Of a stretch of DNA of 64,000 bases, positions 34,501 through 47,730 are shown piece after piece. The position numbers and the translations under genes are program-made. A model generated the notes under the pieces. The model saw nothing but the letters and a program-made list of their open reading frames with translations. It did not search any database and was not told the DNA's origin. How positions within the stretch are numbered: the first letter of the stretch is position 1; the number at the start of each line of letters is the position of its first letter. The stretch comes from Homarus americanus (taxonomy: Eukaryota > Arthropoda > Malacostraca > Decapoda > Nephropidae): contig NW_024742403.1 of NCBI RefSeq assembly GCF_018991925.1, forward strand, positions 62,001 through 126,000, given 5' to 3'.

Positions 34501-37500
34501 CAACCAACTTCTAGTGTCCAATCAACTAACTTCTAGTGTCCCATCAACTAACTCTCGAGTGTCCCATCAACCAACTCTAGTGTCCCATCAACTAACTTCC
34601 CAACAAGTGTTCAATCAACTAACTCCAGTGTCCCATCAACTAACTCTGTGTCCCATCAACCAACCTCAAGTGTCCCATCAACACATTCTCCATAAGTGTC
34701 CCATCAACACACCTCCAGTAGTCCCATCAACTAACTTCCAATAAGTGTCCCATCAACACACTTCCAGTGTCCCATCAACTAACTTCCTATGTGTCCCATC
34801 CACTAACTTCGGCTTTAAGTGTCCCATCAATTATCTTTTAGTGTCCCATCAACTAACTTCTAGTGTCCCATCAACTAAATTCCACAGTAAGTGTCCCATC
34901 AACCAACTTCTCCAGTAAGTGTCCCATCAATAACTTCTAGTGTACCATCAACTAACTTCTAGTGTCCCATCAACTAACTCCAGTAAGTGTCCCATCAACT
35001 AACTTCTAGTGTCCCATCCATTAACTTCTCCAGTAAGTGTCCCATCAACTAACTTCCCCAATAAGTGTCCCATCAACTAACTTCTAGTATCCCATCAACT
35101 AACTTCTAGTGTTATACCATCAACCCCAGTGTCCCATCAACTAACTTCTAGTGTCCCATCAACTAATTCTCTAGTGTCCCATCAACTAACTTCTCCAATA
35201 AGTGCCCATCAACTAACTTCAGCCCCATTACATAACTTCCCCACCCATCAACCAACTTAGTGTCCCATCAACTAATCTCCAATAAGTGTCCCATCAACTA
35301 ACTTCAGATCCTATTACATAACTTCTAGTGCCCATCAACTAACTTCTAGTGTCCCATCAAATCTCTCCAATGTGTCCCATCAACTAACTTCTAGTGTCCC
35401 ATCAACTAACTTCACGACCCATCAACTAACCTCTAGTGTTCCATCAACTAACTCCTAGTGTCCCATCAACTAACTTCTTCAATAAATGTCCCATAAACTA
35501 ACGTCTTGAGTCCCATCAACTAACTTCTCCAGTAAGTGTCCCATCAATTAACTTCAGGTTCAATTTCTCCACAGTGTCCCATCAACTAACTTCAGTGTCC
35601 CATCAACCAACTTCTAGTGTCCCATTAACTGCTTCTTCAATATGTATCCCATCAACCAACTCCCCAGTAAAGTCCCATCAACTAACTTCTAGTGTCCCAT
35701 CAACTAATCTCTAGTGTCCCGTCAACTAACTCTAGTATTCCATCAACTAATTCCTAGTGTCCCATCAACTAACTTATAGTGTCCAATGAACTAACTTCTT
35801 CAATAAATGTCCCTTCAACTAAATCTCCTATTGTCCCATCAACTAACTCTTCTAGAAATTGTCCCAACAACTAACTTCAGTGTCCCATCAACCAATCTCC
35901 AGTAAGTGTCCCATCAACTAACTTCTCCAATAAGTGTCCCATCAACTAACTCTCCAGTAAGTGTCCCATCAACTAACTTCAAGTGTCCCATCAACAATCT
36001 TCCAATATATGCCCATCAACTAACTTCTGTGTCCAATCAACTAGCCCAATAAGTGTCCCTTTAACTATCTTCATAAGTGTCCCATCAACCAACTTCTCCA
36101 TAAATGTCCCATCAACTAACTCTATGTCCCATCAATCAACTTAGTCTCATTAACTAACTTCAGTGTCCCATCAACCAGTTTCTCTCCAATAAGTGTCCCA
36201 TCAACCAACTTCTAGTGTCCCATCAACTAACTTCTCCAAGTCCCATCAATTAACTTCAGTGTCCCATCAACCAACTTATCCAGTAAGTGTCCCATCAACC
36301 AACTTCTAGTGTCCCATCAACCAACTTCTTTAGTGTCCCATCAACTAACTTCTGTAGCATCCCATCAACCAACTTCCCAGTAAGTGTCCCATCAACCAAC
36401 TTCTAGTGTCCCATCAACTAACTTCTAGTGTCCCATCAACTAACTTTTAGTGTCCCATCAACTAACTTCTAGCATCCCATCAACTAACTTCCCCATTAAG
36501 TGTCCCATTAACTAACTTCGAGTGTTCCATCAACTAGTTTCTCCAATAAGTGTCCCATCAACTAAGTTCTAGTGCCCCATCAACAAATTTCTCCAATAAG
36601 TGTCCCATCAACTAACTTCTCCAATAAGTGTCCCATCAACTAACTTCTCCAGTAAGTGTCCCATCAACTAACTTCTCCAGTAAGTGTCCCATCAATTAAC
36701 TTCTAGTGTCCTAACAACTAACTTCCCCAGTAAGTGTCCCATTAACTAACTTCTAGTGTTCCATCAACTAGTTTCTCCAATAAGTGTCCCATCAACTAAG
36801 TTCTAGTGCCCCATCAACTAACTTCTCCAATAAGTTTCCCATCACCTAACTTCTAGTGTCCCATCAACGAGCTTCTCAATTAACTGACCCATCAACTAAT
36901 TTCTAGTGTCCCATCAACAAACTTCTAGTGTCCCATCAAATAACTTCTCCAATAAGTGTCCCATCAACTAACTTCTAGTATCCCATCAACTAACTTTTCC
37001 AGTAAGTGTCCCATCGACTAACTTCTAGTGTCCCATCAACTAACTTCTCCAATAAGTGTCCCATCAACTAACATGTAGCATCCCATCAACTAATTTCTAG
37101 TGTCCCATCAACAAACTTCTAGTGTCCCATCAACTAACTTCTCCAATAAGTGTTCCATCAACTAACTTCTCTAGTAATTGTCCCATCAACTAACTTCTCC
37201 AATAAGTGTCCCATCAACTAACTTCTCCAATAAGTGTCCCATCAACTAACTTCTAGCATCCCATCAACTAATTTCTAGTGTCCCATCAACTAAATTCTAG
37301 TGTCCCATCAACTAACTTCTCCAATAAGTGTCCCATCAACTAACTTCTAGTGTCCCATCAACTAATTTCTAGTGTCCCATCAACTAACTTCTCCATTCAG
37401 TGTCCCATCAACTAACTTCTAGTGTTCCATCGACTGAATTCTCCAGTAAGTGTCCCATCAACTAATGTCTAGTGTCCCATCAACTAATTTCTCCAATAAG

Positions 37501-40500
37501 TGCCAAATCAACTAACTTCTCCAATAAGTGCCAAATCAACTAAATTCTAGTCTCCCAGTACATAACTTCTAGTGTCCCTTCAACTAACTTCTAGTGTTCA
37601 ATCAACTAAATTCTCCAATAAGTGTTCTATCAACTAACTTCTAGTGTCCCATCAACAAACTTCTAGTGTTCCATCAACTAGCTTTTCCAATAAGTGTCCC
37701 ATCAACTAACTTCTAGTGTCTCATTAATTAACTTCTAGTGTCACATCAACTAACTTCTCCAGTAAGTGTCCCATCAACTAACTTCTCCAGTAAGTGACCC
37801 ATCAATTAACTTCTAGTGTCCTAACAACTAACTTATCCAGTAAGTGTCCCATCAACTAACTTCTAGTGTCCCATCAACTAACTTTTAGTGTTCCATCAAC
37901 TAACTTCTAGCATCCCATCAACGAACTTCCCCAGTAAGTGTCCCATTAACTAACTTCTAGTGTTCCATCAACTAGTTTCTCCAATAAGTGTCCCATCAAC
38001 TAAGTTCTAGTGCCCCATCAACAAACTTCTCCAATAAGTGTCCCATCAACTAACTTCTCCAATAAGTGTCCCATCAACTAACTTCTAGTGTCCCAACAAC
38101 TAATTTCTAGTGTCCCATCAACTAACTTCTCCATTCAGTGTCCCATCACCTAACTTCTAGTGTTCCATCCGCTGAATTCTCCAGTAAGTGTCCCATCAAC
38201 TAATGTCTAGTGTCCCATCAACTAACTTCTCCAATAAGTGCCAAATCAACTAACTTCTCCAATAAGTGCCAAATCAACTAAATTCTAGTCTCCCAGTACA
38301 TAATTTCTAGTGTCCCTTCAACTAACTTCTAGTGTTCAATCAACTAAATTCTCCAATAAGTGTTCTATCAACTAACTTCTAGTGTCCCATCAACAAACTT
38401 CTAGTGTCCCATCAACTAACTTCTAGTGTCTCATTAATTAACTTCTAGTGTCATATCAACTAACTTCTCCAGTAAGTGTCCCATCAACTAACTTGTCCAG
38501 TAAGTGTCCCATCAATTAACTTCTAGTGTCCTAACAACTAACTTATCCAGTAAGTGTCCCATCAACTAACTTCTAGTGTCCCATCAACTAACTTTTAGTG
38601 TCCCATCAACTAGCTTCTAGCATCCCATCAACTAACTTCCCCAGTAAGTGTCCCATTAAATAACTTCTAGCGTTCCATCAACTAGTTTCTCCAATAAGTG
38701 TCCCATCAACTAAGTTCTAGTGCCCCATCAACAAACTTCTCCAATAAGTGTCCCATCAACTAACTTCTCCAATAAGTGTCCCATCAACTAACTTCTAGTG
38801 TCCCATCAACTAACTTCTCCAGTAAGTGTCCCCTCAACTAACTTCTCCAGTAAGTGTCCCATCAATTAACTTCTAGTGTCTTAACAGCTAACTTATCCAG
38901 TAAGTGTCCCATCAACTAACTTCTAGTGTCCCATCAACTAACTTCTAGTGTCCCATCAACTAACTTCTAGCATCCCATCAACTAACTTCCCCAGTAAGTG
39001 CCCCATTAACTAACTTCTAGTGTTCCATCAACTAGTTTCTCCAATAAGTGCCCCATCAACTAAGTTCTAGTGCCCCATCAACTAACTTCTCCAATAAGTG
39101 TCCCATCACCTAACTTCTAGTGTCCCATCAACGAGCTTCTCAATTAACTGTCACATCAACTAATTTCTAGTGTCCCATCAACAAACTTCTAGTGTCCAAT
39201 CAAATAACTTCTCCAATAAGTGTCCCATCAACTAACTTCTAGTATCCCATCAACTAACTTTTCCAGTAAGCGTCCCATCGACTAACTTCTAGTGTCCCAT
39301 CAACTAACTTCTCCAATAAGTGTCCCATCAACTAACATGTAGCATCCCATCAACTAATTTCTAGTGTCCCATCAACAAACTTCTAGTGTCCCATCAACTA
39401 ACTTCTCCAATAAGTGTTCCATCAACTAACTTCTCTAGTAAGTGTCCCATCAACTAACTTCTCCAATAAGTGTCCCATCAACTAACTTCTCCAATAAGTG
39501 TCCTTTCAACTAACTTCTAGCATCCCATCAACTAATTTCTAGTGTCCCATCAACTAAATTCTAGTGTCCCATCAACTAACTTCTCCAATAAGTGTCCCAT
39601 CAACTAACTTCTAGTGTCCCATCAACTAATTTCTTGTGTCCCATCAACTAACTTCTCCATTCAGTGTCCCATCAACTAACTTCTAGTGTTCCATCGACTG
39701 AATTCTCCAGTAAGTGTCCCATCAACTAATGTCTAGTGTCCCATCAACTAACTTCTCCAATATGTGCCAAATCAACTAACTTCTCCAATAAGTGCCAAAT
39801 CAACTAAATTCTAGTGTCCCAGTACATAACTTCTAGTGTCCCTTCAACTAACTTCTAGTGTTCAATCAACTAAATTCTCCAATAAGTGTTCTATCAACTA
39901 ACTTCTAGTGTCCCATCAACAAACTTCTAGTGTTCCATCAACTAACTTTTCAAATAAGTATCCCATCAACTAACTTCTAATGTCTCATTAATTAACTTCT
40001 AGTGTCACATCAACTAACTTCTCCAGTAAGTGTCCCATCAACTAACTTCTCCAGTAAGTGTCCCATCAATTAACTTCTAGTGTCCTAACAACTAACTTAT
40101 CCAGTAAGTGTCCCATCAACTAACTTCTAGTGTCCCATCAACTAACTTTTAGTGTCCCATCAACTAACTTCTAGCATCCCATCAACTAACTTCTAGCATC
40201 CCATCAACTAACTTCCCCAGTAAGTGTCCCATTAACTAACTTCTAGTGTTCCATCAACTAGTTTCTCCAATAAGTGTCCCATCAACTAAGTTCTAGTGTC
40301 CCATCAACTAACTTCTCCAGTAAGTGTCCCATCAATTAACTTCTAGTGTCCTAACAACTAACTTATCCAGTAAGTGTCCCATCAACTAACTTCTAGTGTC
40401 CCATCAACTAACTTTTAGTGTCCCATCAACTAACTTCTAGCATCCCATCAACTAACTTCCCCAGTAAGTGTCCCATTAACTAACTTCTAGTGTTCCATCA

Positions 40501-43500
40501 ACTAGCTTCTCAATTAAGTGTCCCATCAACTAACTTCTAGTGTTCCATCAACTAACTTCTAGTGTCCAATCAACAAAATTTTGTTTCCCATCAACTAACT
40601 TCTAGTATCCCATCAACTAACTTCTAGCATCCCATCAACTAACTTCACCAATAAGTGTCCCATCAACTAACTTCTAGTGTTCCATCAACTAACTTCTCCA
40701 ATAAGTGTCCCATCAACTAACTTCTAGTGTCCCATCAACTAACTTCTCCTGTACGTGTCCCATCATTTAACTTCTAGTGTCTCATTAATTAACTTCTAGT
40801 GTCCCATCAAGTAACTTCTCCAGTAAGTGTCCCATCATCAAACTTCTCCAGTAAGTGTCCCATCAATTAACTTCTAGTGTTCCATCAACTAACTTCTCCA
40901 GTAAGTGTCCCATCAATTAACTTCTAGTGTTCCATCAACTAACTTCTCCAGTAATTGTCCCAACAACTAACTTGTAGCATTCCATCAACTAACCTCTAGC
41001 GTCCCATTAACTAACTTCTAGTGTTCCATCTACAAACTTCTCCAGTAAGTGTCCCATCGTCTAACTTCTAGTGTTCCGTCAACTAACTTCTCCAGTACGT
41101 GTCCCATCAATTAACTTCTAGTGTCCCTTCAACTAACTTCTTGTGTTCCATTAACTAACTTCTCCAGTAAGTGCCCCATCAACTAAATTCTAGTGTCCCA
41201 TCAACTAAGCTCTATTGTCCTATCAACTACTAGCATCCATCAACTAACTTATAGTGTTCCATCTACGAACTTCTCCAGCAAGTGTCGCATCAACTAACTT
41301 CTTGTGTTCTATCAACTAACTTCCAGAGTATGTGCCCCATCAACTAACTTCTAGTGTCCCATCTACTAACGTCTTCAATAAATGTTCCATCAAGTAACTT
41401 CTAGTTTCCCATCAACTATCTTCTCCAGTAAGTGTCCCATCAATTAACTTCTATTGTCCCAATAACAAACTTCTCCAGTAAGTGTCCCATCAACTAACTT
41501 ATAGTGTCCCTTTAACTAATTTTGCCAGTAAGTGCCCCATCAACTAACTTCTAGTGTTAAATCTTCTAGCTTCTCCAATAAGTGTCCCATCAATTAAATT
41601 CTTGTGTCCCATCAACTAACTTCTCCAATAAGTGTCCCACCAACTAACTTCTAGTTTCCCATCAACTAGCTTCTCCAATAAGTGTCCCATCAAGTAATTT
41701 TTCCAATAAGTATCCCATCAACTAACTTCTCCAATAAGTGTCCCATCAACTAACTACTAGTGTCCCATCAACTAACTTCTAGTGTACCATGAACAAACTT
41801 CTTCAATAAATGTCCCATAAACTAACGTCTAGTGTCCCATCAACTAACTTCTCCAGTAACTGTCCCATCAATTAACTTCTAGTGTCCCATCAACTAACTT
41901 CTAGTGTCCCTTCAACTAGCTTCTCCATTAAGTGTCCCATCAATTAACTTCTCCAATAAGTGTCCCATCAACTAAGTTCTCGTGTCCAATCAACTAAATT
42001 CTAGTGTCCCATCAACTAACTTCTAGTTTCCAATCAACTAAATTCTAATGTCCCATCAACTAACTTCTAGTGTTACATCAACTAACTTCTCCAATAAGTG
42101 TCCCATCAACTAACTTCTAATGTTCCATCAACTAACTTCTAGTGTTCAATCAACTAACTTCTAGTGTCCCATCAACTACCTTCTAGGATCCCATCAACTA
42201 ACTTGTAGTGTCCAATCAACCAACTTCTCCAATAGGTGTCCAATCAATTAACTTCTCCAGTAAGTGTCCCATCAACTACCTTCTCCAGTAAGTGTCCCAT
42301 CAATTAACTTCTAGCATTCCATCAACTAATTTCTAGTGTCCCATCAACAAACTTCTAGTGTCCCATCAACTAACTTCTCCAATAAGTGTTCCATCAACTA
42401 ACTTCTCTAGTAAGTGTCCCATCAACTAACTTCTCCAATAAGTGTCCCATCAACTAACTTCTCCAATAAGTGTCCCATCATCTAACTTCTAGCATCCCAT
42501 CAACTAATTTCTAGTGTCCCAGCAACTAAATTCTAGTGTCCCATCAACTAACTTCTCCAATAAGTGTCCCATCAACTAACTTCTAGTTTCCCATCAACGA
42601 ATTTCTAGTGTCCCATCAACTAACTTCTCCAGTAACTGTCCCAGCAATTAACTTCTAGTGTCCCATCAACTAACTTCTAGTGTCCCTTCAACTAGCTTCT
42701 CCATTAAGTGTTCCATCAATTAACTTCTCCAATAAGTGTCCCATCAACTAAGTTCTCGTGTCCAATCAACTAAATTCTAGTGTCCCATCAACTAACTTCT
42801 AGTGTCCAATCAACAAAATTCTAATGTCCCATCAACTAACTTCTAGTGTTCCATCAACTTCTCCAATAAGTGTCCCATCAACTAACTTCTAATGTTCCAT
42901 CAACTAACTTCTAGTGTTCAATCAACTAACTTCTAGTGTCCCATCAACTACCTTCTAGGGTCCCATCAACTAACGTGTAGTGTCCAATCAACCAACTTCT
43001 CCAATAGGTGTCCAATCAATTAACTTCTCCAGTAAGTGTCCCATCAACTAACTTCTCCAGTAAGTGTCCCATCAATTAACTTCTAGCATCCCATCAACTA
43101 ATTTCTAGTGTCCCATCAACAAACTTCTAGTGTCCCATCAACTAACTTCTCCAATAAGTGTTCCATCAACTAACTTCTCTAGTAAGTGTCCCATGAACTA
43201 ACTTCTCCAATAAGTGTCCCATCAACTAACTTCTCCAATAAGTGTCCCATCAACTAACTTCTAGCATCCCATCAACTAATTTCTAGTGTCCCAGCAACTA
43301 AATTCTAGTGTCCCATCAACTAAATTCTCCAATAAGTGTCCCATCAACTAACTTCTAGTTTCCCATCAACGAATTTCTAGTGTCCCATCAACTAACTTCT
43401 CCATTCAGTGTCCCATCAACTAACTTCTAGTGTTCCATCGACTGAATTCTCCAGTAAGTGCCCCATCAACTAACTTCTAGTGTCCCATCTACTAACGTCT

Positions 43501-46500
43501 TCAATAAATGTTCCATCAAGTAACTTCTAGTTTCCCATCAACTATCTTCTCCAGTAAGTGTCCCATCAACTAACTTATAGTGTCCCTTTAACTAATTTTG
43601 CCAGTAAGTGCCCCATCAACTAACTTCTAGTGTTAAATCTTCTAGCTTCTCCAATAAGTGTCCCATCAATTAAATTCTTGTGTCCCATCAACTAACTTCT
43701 CCAATAAGTGTCCCACCAACTAACTTCTAGTTTCCCATCAACTAGCTTCTCCAATAAGTGTCCCATCAAGTAATTTTTCCAATAAAGTATCCCATCAACT
43801 AACTTCTCCAATAAGTGTCCCATCAACTAACTACTAGTGTCCCATCAACTAACTTCTAGTGTACCATGAACAAACTTCTTCAATAAATGTCCCATAAACT
43901 AACGTCTAGTGTCCCATCAACTAACTTCTCCAGTAACTGTCCCATCAATTAACTTCTAGTGTCCCATCAACTAACTTCTAGTGTCCCTTCAACTAGCTTC
44001 TCCATTAAGTGTCCCATCAATTAACTTCTCCAATAAGTGTCCCATCAACTAAGTTCTCGTGTCCAATCAACTAAATTCTAGTGTCCCATCAACTAACTTC
44101 TAGTTTCCAATCAACTAAATTCTAATGTCCCATCAACTAACTTCTAGTGTTCCATCAACTAACTTCTCCAATAAGTGTCCCATCAACTAACTTCTAATGT
44201 TCCATCAACTAACTTCTAGTGTTCAATCAACTAACTTCTAGTGTCCCATCAACTACCTTCTAGGGTCCCATCAACTAACTTGTAGTGTCCAATCAACCAA
44301 CTTCTCCAATAGGTGTCCAATCAATTAACTTCTCCAGTAAGTGTCCCATCAACTACCTTCTCCAGTAAGTGTCCCATCAATTAACTTCTAGCATTCCATC
44401 AACTAATTTCTAGTGTCCCATCAACAAACTTCTAGTGTCCCATCAACTAACTTCTCCAATAAGTGTTCCATCAACTAACTTCTCTAGTAAGTGTCCCATC
44501 AACTAACTTCTCCAATAAGTGTCCCATCAACTAACTTCTCCAATAAGTGTCCCATCATCTAACTTCTAGCATCCCATCAGCTAATTTCTAGTGTCCCAGC
44601 AACTAAATTCTAGTGTCCCATCAACTAACTTCTCCAATAAGTGTCCCATCAACTAACTTCTAGTTTCCCATCAACGAATTTCTAGTGTCCCATCAACTAA
44701 CTTCTCCAGTAACTGTCCCAGCAATTAACTTCTAGTGTCCCATCAACTAACTTCTAGTGTCCCTTCAACTAGCTTCTCCATTAAGTGTTCCATCAATTAA
44801 CTTCTCCAATAAGTGTCCCATCAACTAAGTTCTCGTGTCCAATCAACTAAATTCTAGTGTCCCATCAACTAACTTCTAGTGTCCAATCAACAAAATTCTA
44901 TTGTCCCATCAACTAACTTCTAGTGTTCCATCAACTTCTCCAATAAGTGTCCCATCAACTAACTTCTAATGTTCCATCAACTAACTTCTAGTGTTCAATC
45001 AACTAACTTCTAGTGTCCCATCAACTACCTTCTAGGGTCCCATCAACTAACGTGCAGTGTCCAATCAACCAACTTCTCCAATAGGTGTCCAATCAATTAA
45101 CTTCTCCAGTAAGTGTCCCATCAACTAACTTCTCCAGTAAGTGTCCCATCAATTAACTTCTAGCATCCCATCAACTAATTTCTAGTGTCCCATCAACAAA
45201 CTTCTAGTGTCCCATCAACTAACTTCTCCAATAAGTGTTCCATCAACTAACTTCTCTAGTAAGTGTCCCATGAACTAACTTCTCCAATAAGTGTCCCATC
45301 AACTAACTTCTCCAATAAGTGTCCCATCAACTAACTTCTAGCATCCCATCAACTAATTTCTAGTGTCCCAGCAACTAAATTCTAGTGTCCCATCAACTAA
45401 ATTCTCCAATAAGTGTCCCATCAACTAACTTCTAGTTTCCCATCAACGAATTTCTAGTGTCCCATCAACTAACTTCTCCATTCAGTGTCCCATCAACTAA
45501 CTTCTAGTGTTCCATCGACTGAATTCTCCAGTAAGTGTCCCATCAACTAATGTCTAGTGTCCCATCAACTAACTTCTCCAATAAGTGCCAAATCAACTAA
45601 ATTCTAGTGTCCCAGTACATAACTTCTAGTGTCCCTTCAACTAACTTCTAGTGTTCAATCAACTAAATTCTCCATTAAGTGTTCTATCAACTAACTTCTA
45701 GTGTCCCATCAACAAACTTCTAGTGTTCCATCAACTAACTTTTCAAATAAGTGGCCCATCAACTAACTTCTAGTGTCACATTAATTAACTTCTAGTGTCA
45801 CATCAACTAACTTCTCCAGTAAGTGTCCCATCAACTAACTTCTAGTGACCCATCAACTAACTGTAAGTGTCCCATCAACTAACTTTTCCAGTAAGCGCCC
45901 CATCAACTAACTTCTAGTGTCCCGTCAACTAACTTCTCCAATAAGTGTCCCATCAACTAACTTCTAGTGTCCCATCAACTAACTTTTCCAGTAAGTGTCC
46001 CATCAACTAACTTCTAGCATCCCATCAACTAATTTCTAGTGTCCCATCAACAAATTTCTAGTGTCCCATCAACTAACTTCTCCAATAAGTGTCCCATCAA
46101 CTGACTTCTCCAATAAGTGTCCCATCAACTAACTTTTCCAATAAGTGTCCCATCAACTAACTTCTAGCGTCCCATCAACTAACTTCTCCAATAAGTGTTC
46201 CATCAACTAACTCTCCAATAAGTGTCCCATCAACTAACTTCTAGCATCCCATCAACTAATTTCTAGTGTGCCCATCAACAAACTTCTAGTGTCCCATCAA
46301 CTAACTTCTCCAATAAGTGTCCCATCAACTAACTTCTAGTGTCCCATCAACTAACTTTTCCAGTAAGTGTCCCATCAACTAACTTCTAGCATCCCATCAA
46401 CTAATTTGTAGTGTCCCATCAACAAACTTCTAGTGTCCCATCAAATAACTTCTCCAATAAGTGTCCCGTCAACTAACTTCTAGTATCCCATCAACTAACT

Positions 46501-47730
46501 TTTCCAGTAAGTGTCCCATCGACTAACTTCTAGTGTCCCATCAACTAACTTTTCCAATAAGTGTCCCATCAACTAACTTCTCCAATAAGTGTCCCATCAA
46601 CTAACTTTTCCAATAAGTGTCCCATCAACTAACTTCTAGCGTCCCATCAACTAACTTCTCCAATAAGTGTTCCATCAACTAACTTCTCCAATAAGTGTCC
46701 CATCAACTAACTTCTAGCGTCCCATCAACTAATTTCTAGTGTCCCATCAACAAACTTCTAGTGTCCCATCAACTAACTTCTCGAATAAGTGTTCCATCAA
46801 CTAACTTCTCTAGTAAGTGTACCATCAACGAACTTCTAGTGTCCCATCAACTAACTTCTTTAATAAGTGTCCCATCCACTAACTTCTAGTGTTCCATGGA
46901 CTGAATTCTCCAATAAGTGTTCCATCAACTAACTTCTCCCATTAAGTGTCCCTTCAACTATTTTTTAGTGTTCCATCAACTAAGTTCTCCAATAAGTGTC
47001 CCATCAACTAACTTCTAGTGTCTCATTAATTAACTTCTGATGTCCCATCAACTAACTTCTATCCCATCAACTAACTTCTCCAGTAAGTGTCCCATCATCT
47101 TACTTCTCCAGTAAGTGTCCCATCAATTAACTTCTAGTGTCCTAACACCTAACTTATCCAGTAATATTCCATCAACTAACTTCTAGTGTCCCATCAACTA
47201 ACTTCTAGTGTCCCATCAACTAACTTCTAGTGTCCCATCAACTAACGTTTAGTGTTCCAAAAACTAACTTCGCCAGTAAGTGTCCCATCATCTTACTTCT
47301 CCAGTAAGTGTCCCATCAATTAAATTCTATTGTCCCATCAACAAACTTCTCCAGTAAGTGTCCCATCAACTAACTTATCGTGTCCCAAAAACTAACTTCG
47401 CCAGTAAGTGTCTCATCATCTAACTTCTAGTGTTAAATCTAGTAACTTCTCCAATAAGTGTCCTATCAACTAAATTCTAGTGTCCCATCAACTAATTTTT
47501 CCAATAAGTATCCCATCAACTAACTACTAGTGTCCCATCAACTAACTTCTAGTGTACCATGAACTAACTTCTTCAATAAATGTCCCATAAACTAACGTCT
47601 ACTGACCCAACAACTAACTTCTCCAGTAAGTGTCCCATCAATTAACTTCTAGTGTCCCATCAACCAACTTCTAGTGTTCCATCAACTAACTTCCCCTGTA
47701 AGTGCCCCATCAACTAAATTCTAGTGTGCC
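28504..47730. repeat. 22/28-bp composite satellite array (19 kb)
   Basis: Hundreds of units start CCCATCAACTAACTTCT and end either AGTGT (22 bp) or CCAATAAGTGT/CCAGTAAGTGT (28 bp). The order of short and long units is irregular locally but repeats over kilobases: constant offsets of 2264 bp (36.7-37.8 kb versus 39.0-40.1 kb) and 2077 bp (42.2-43.0 kb versus 44.3-45.1 kb) show higher-order duplication. The left part (to about 36.3 kb) has many small deletions; the right part is clean. No gene is present. Confidence 0.95.

Noticed and set aside
14515..47730. Possible CRISPR-like array of direct repeats and spacers
   Set aside because: Units are contiguous tandem repeats without unique spacers, and the DNA is animal.
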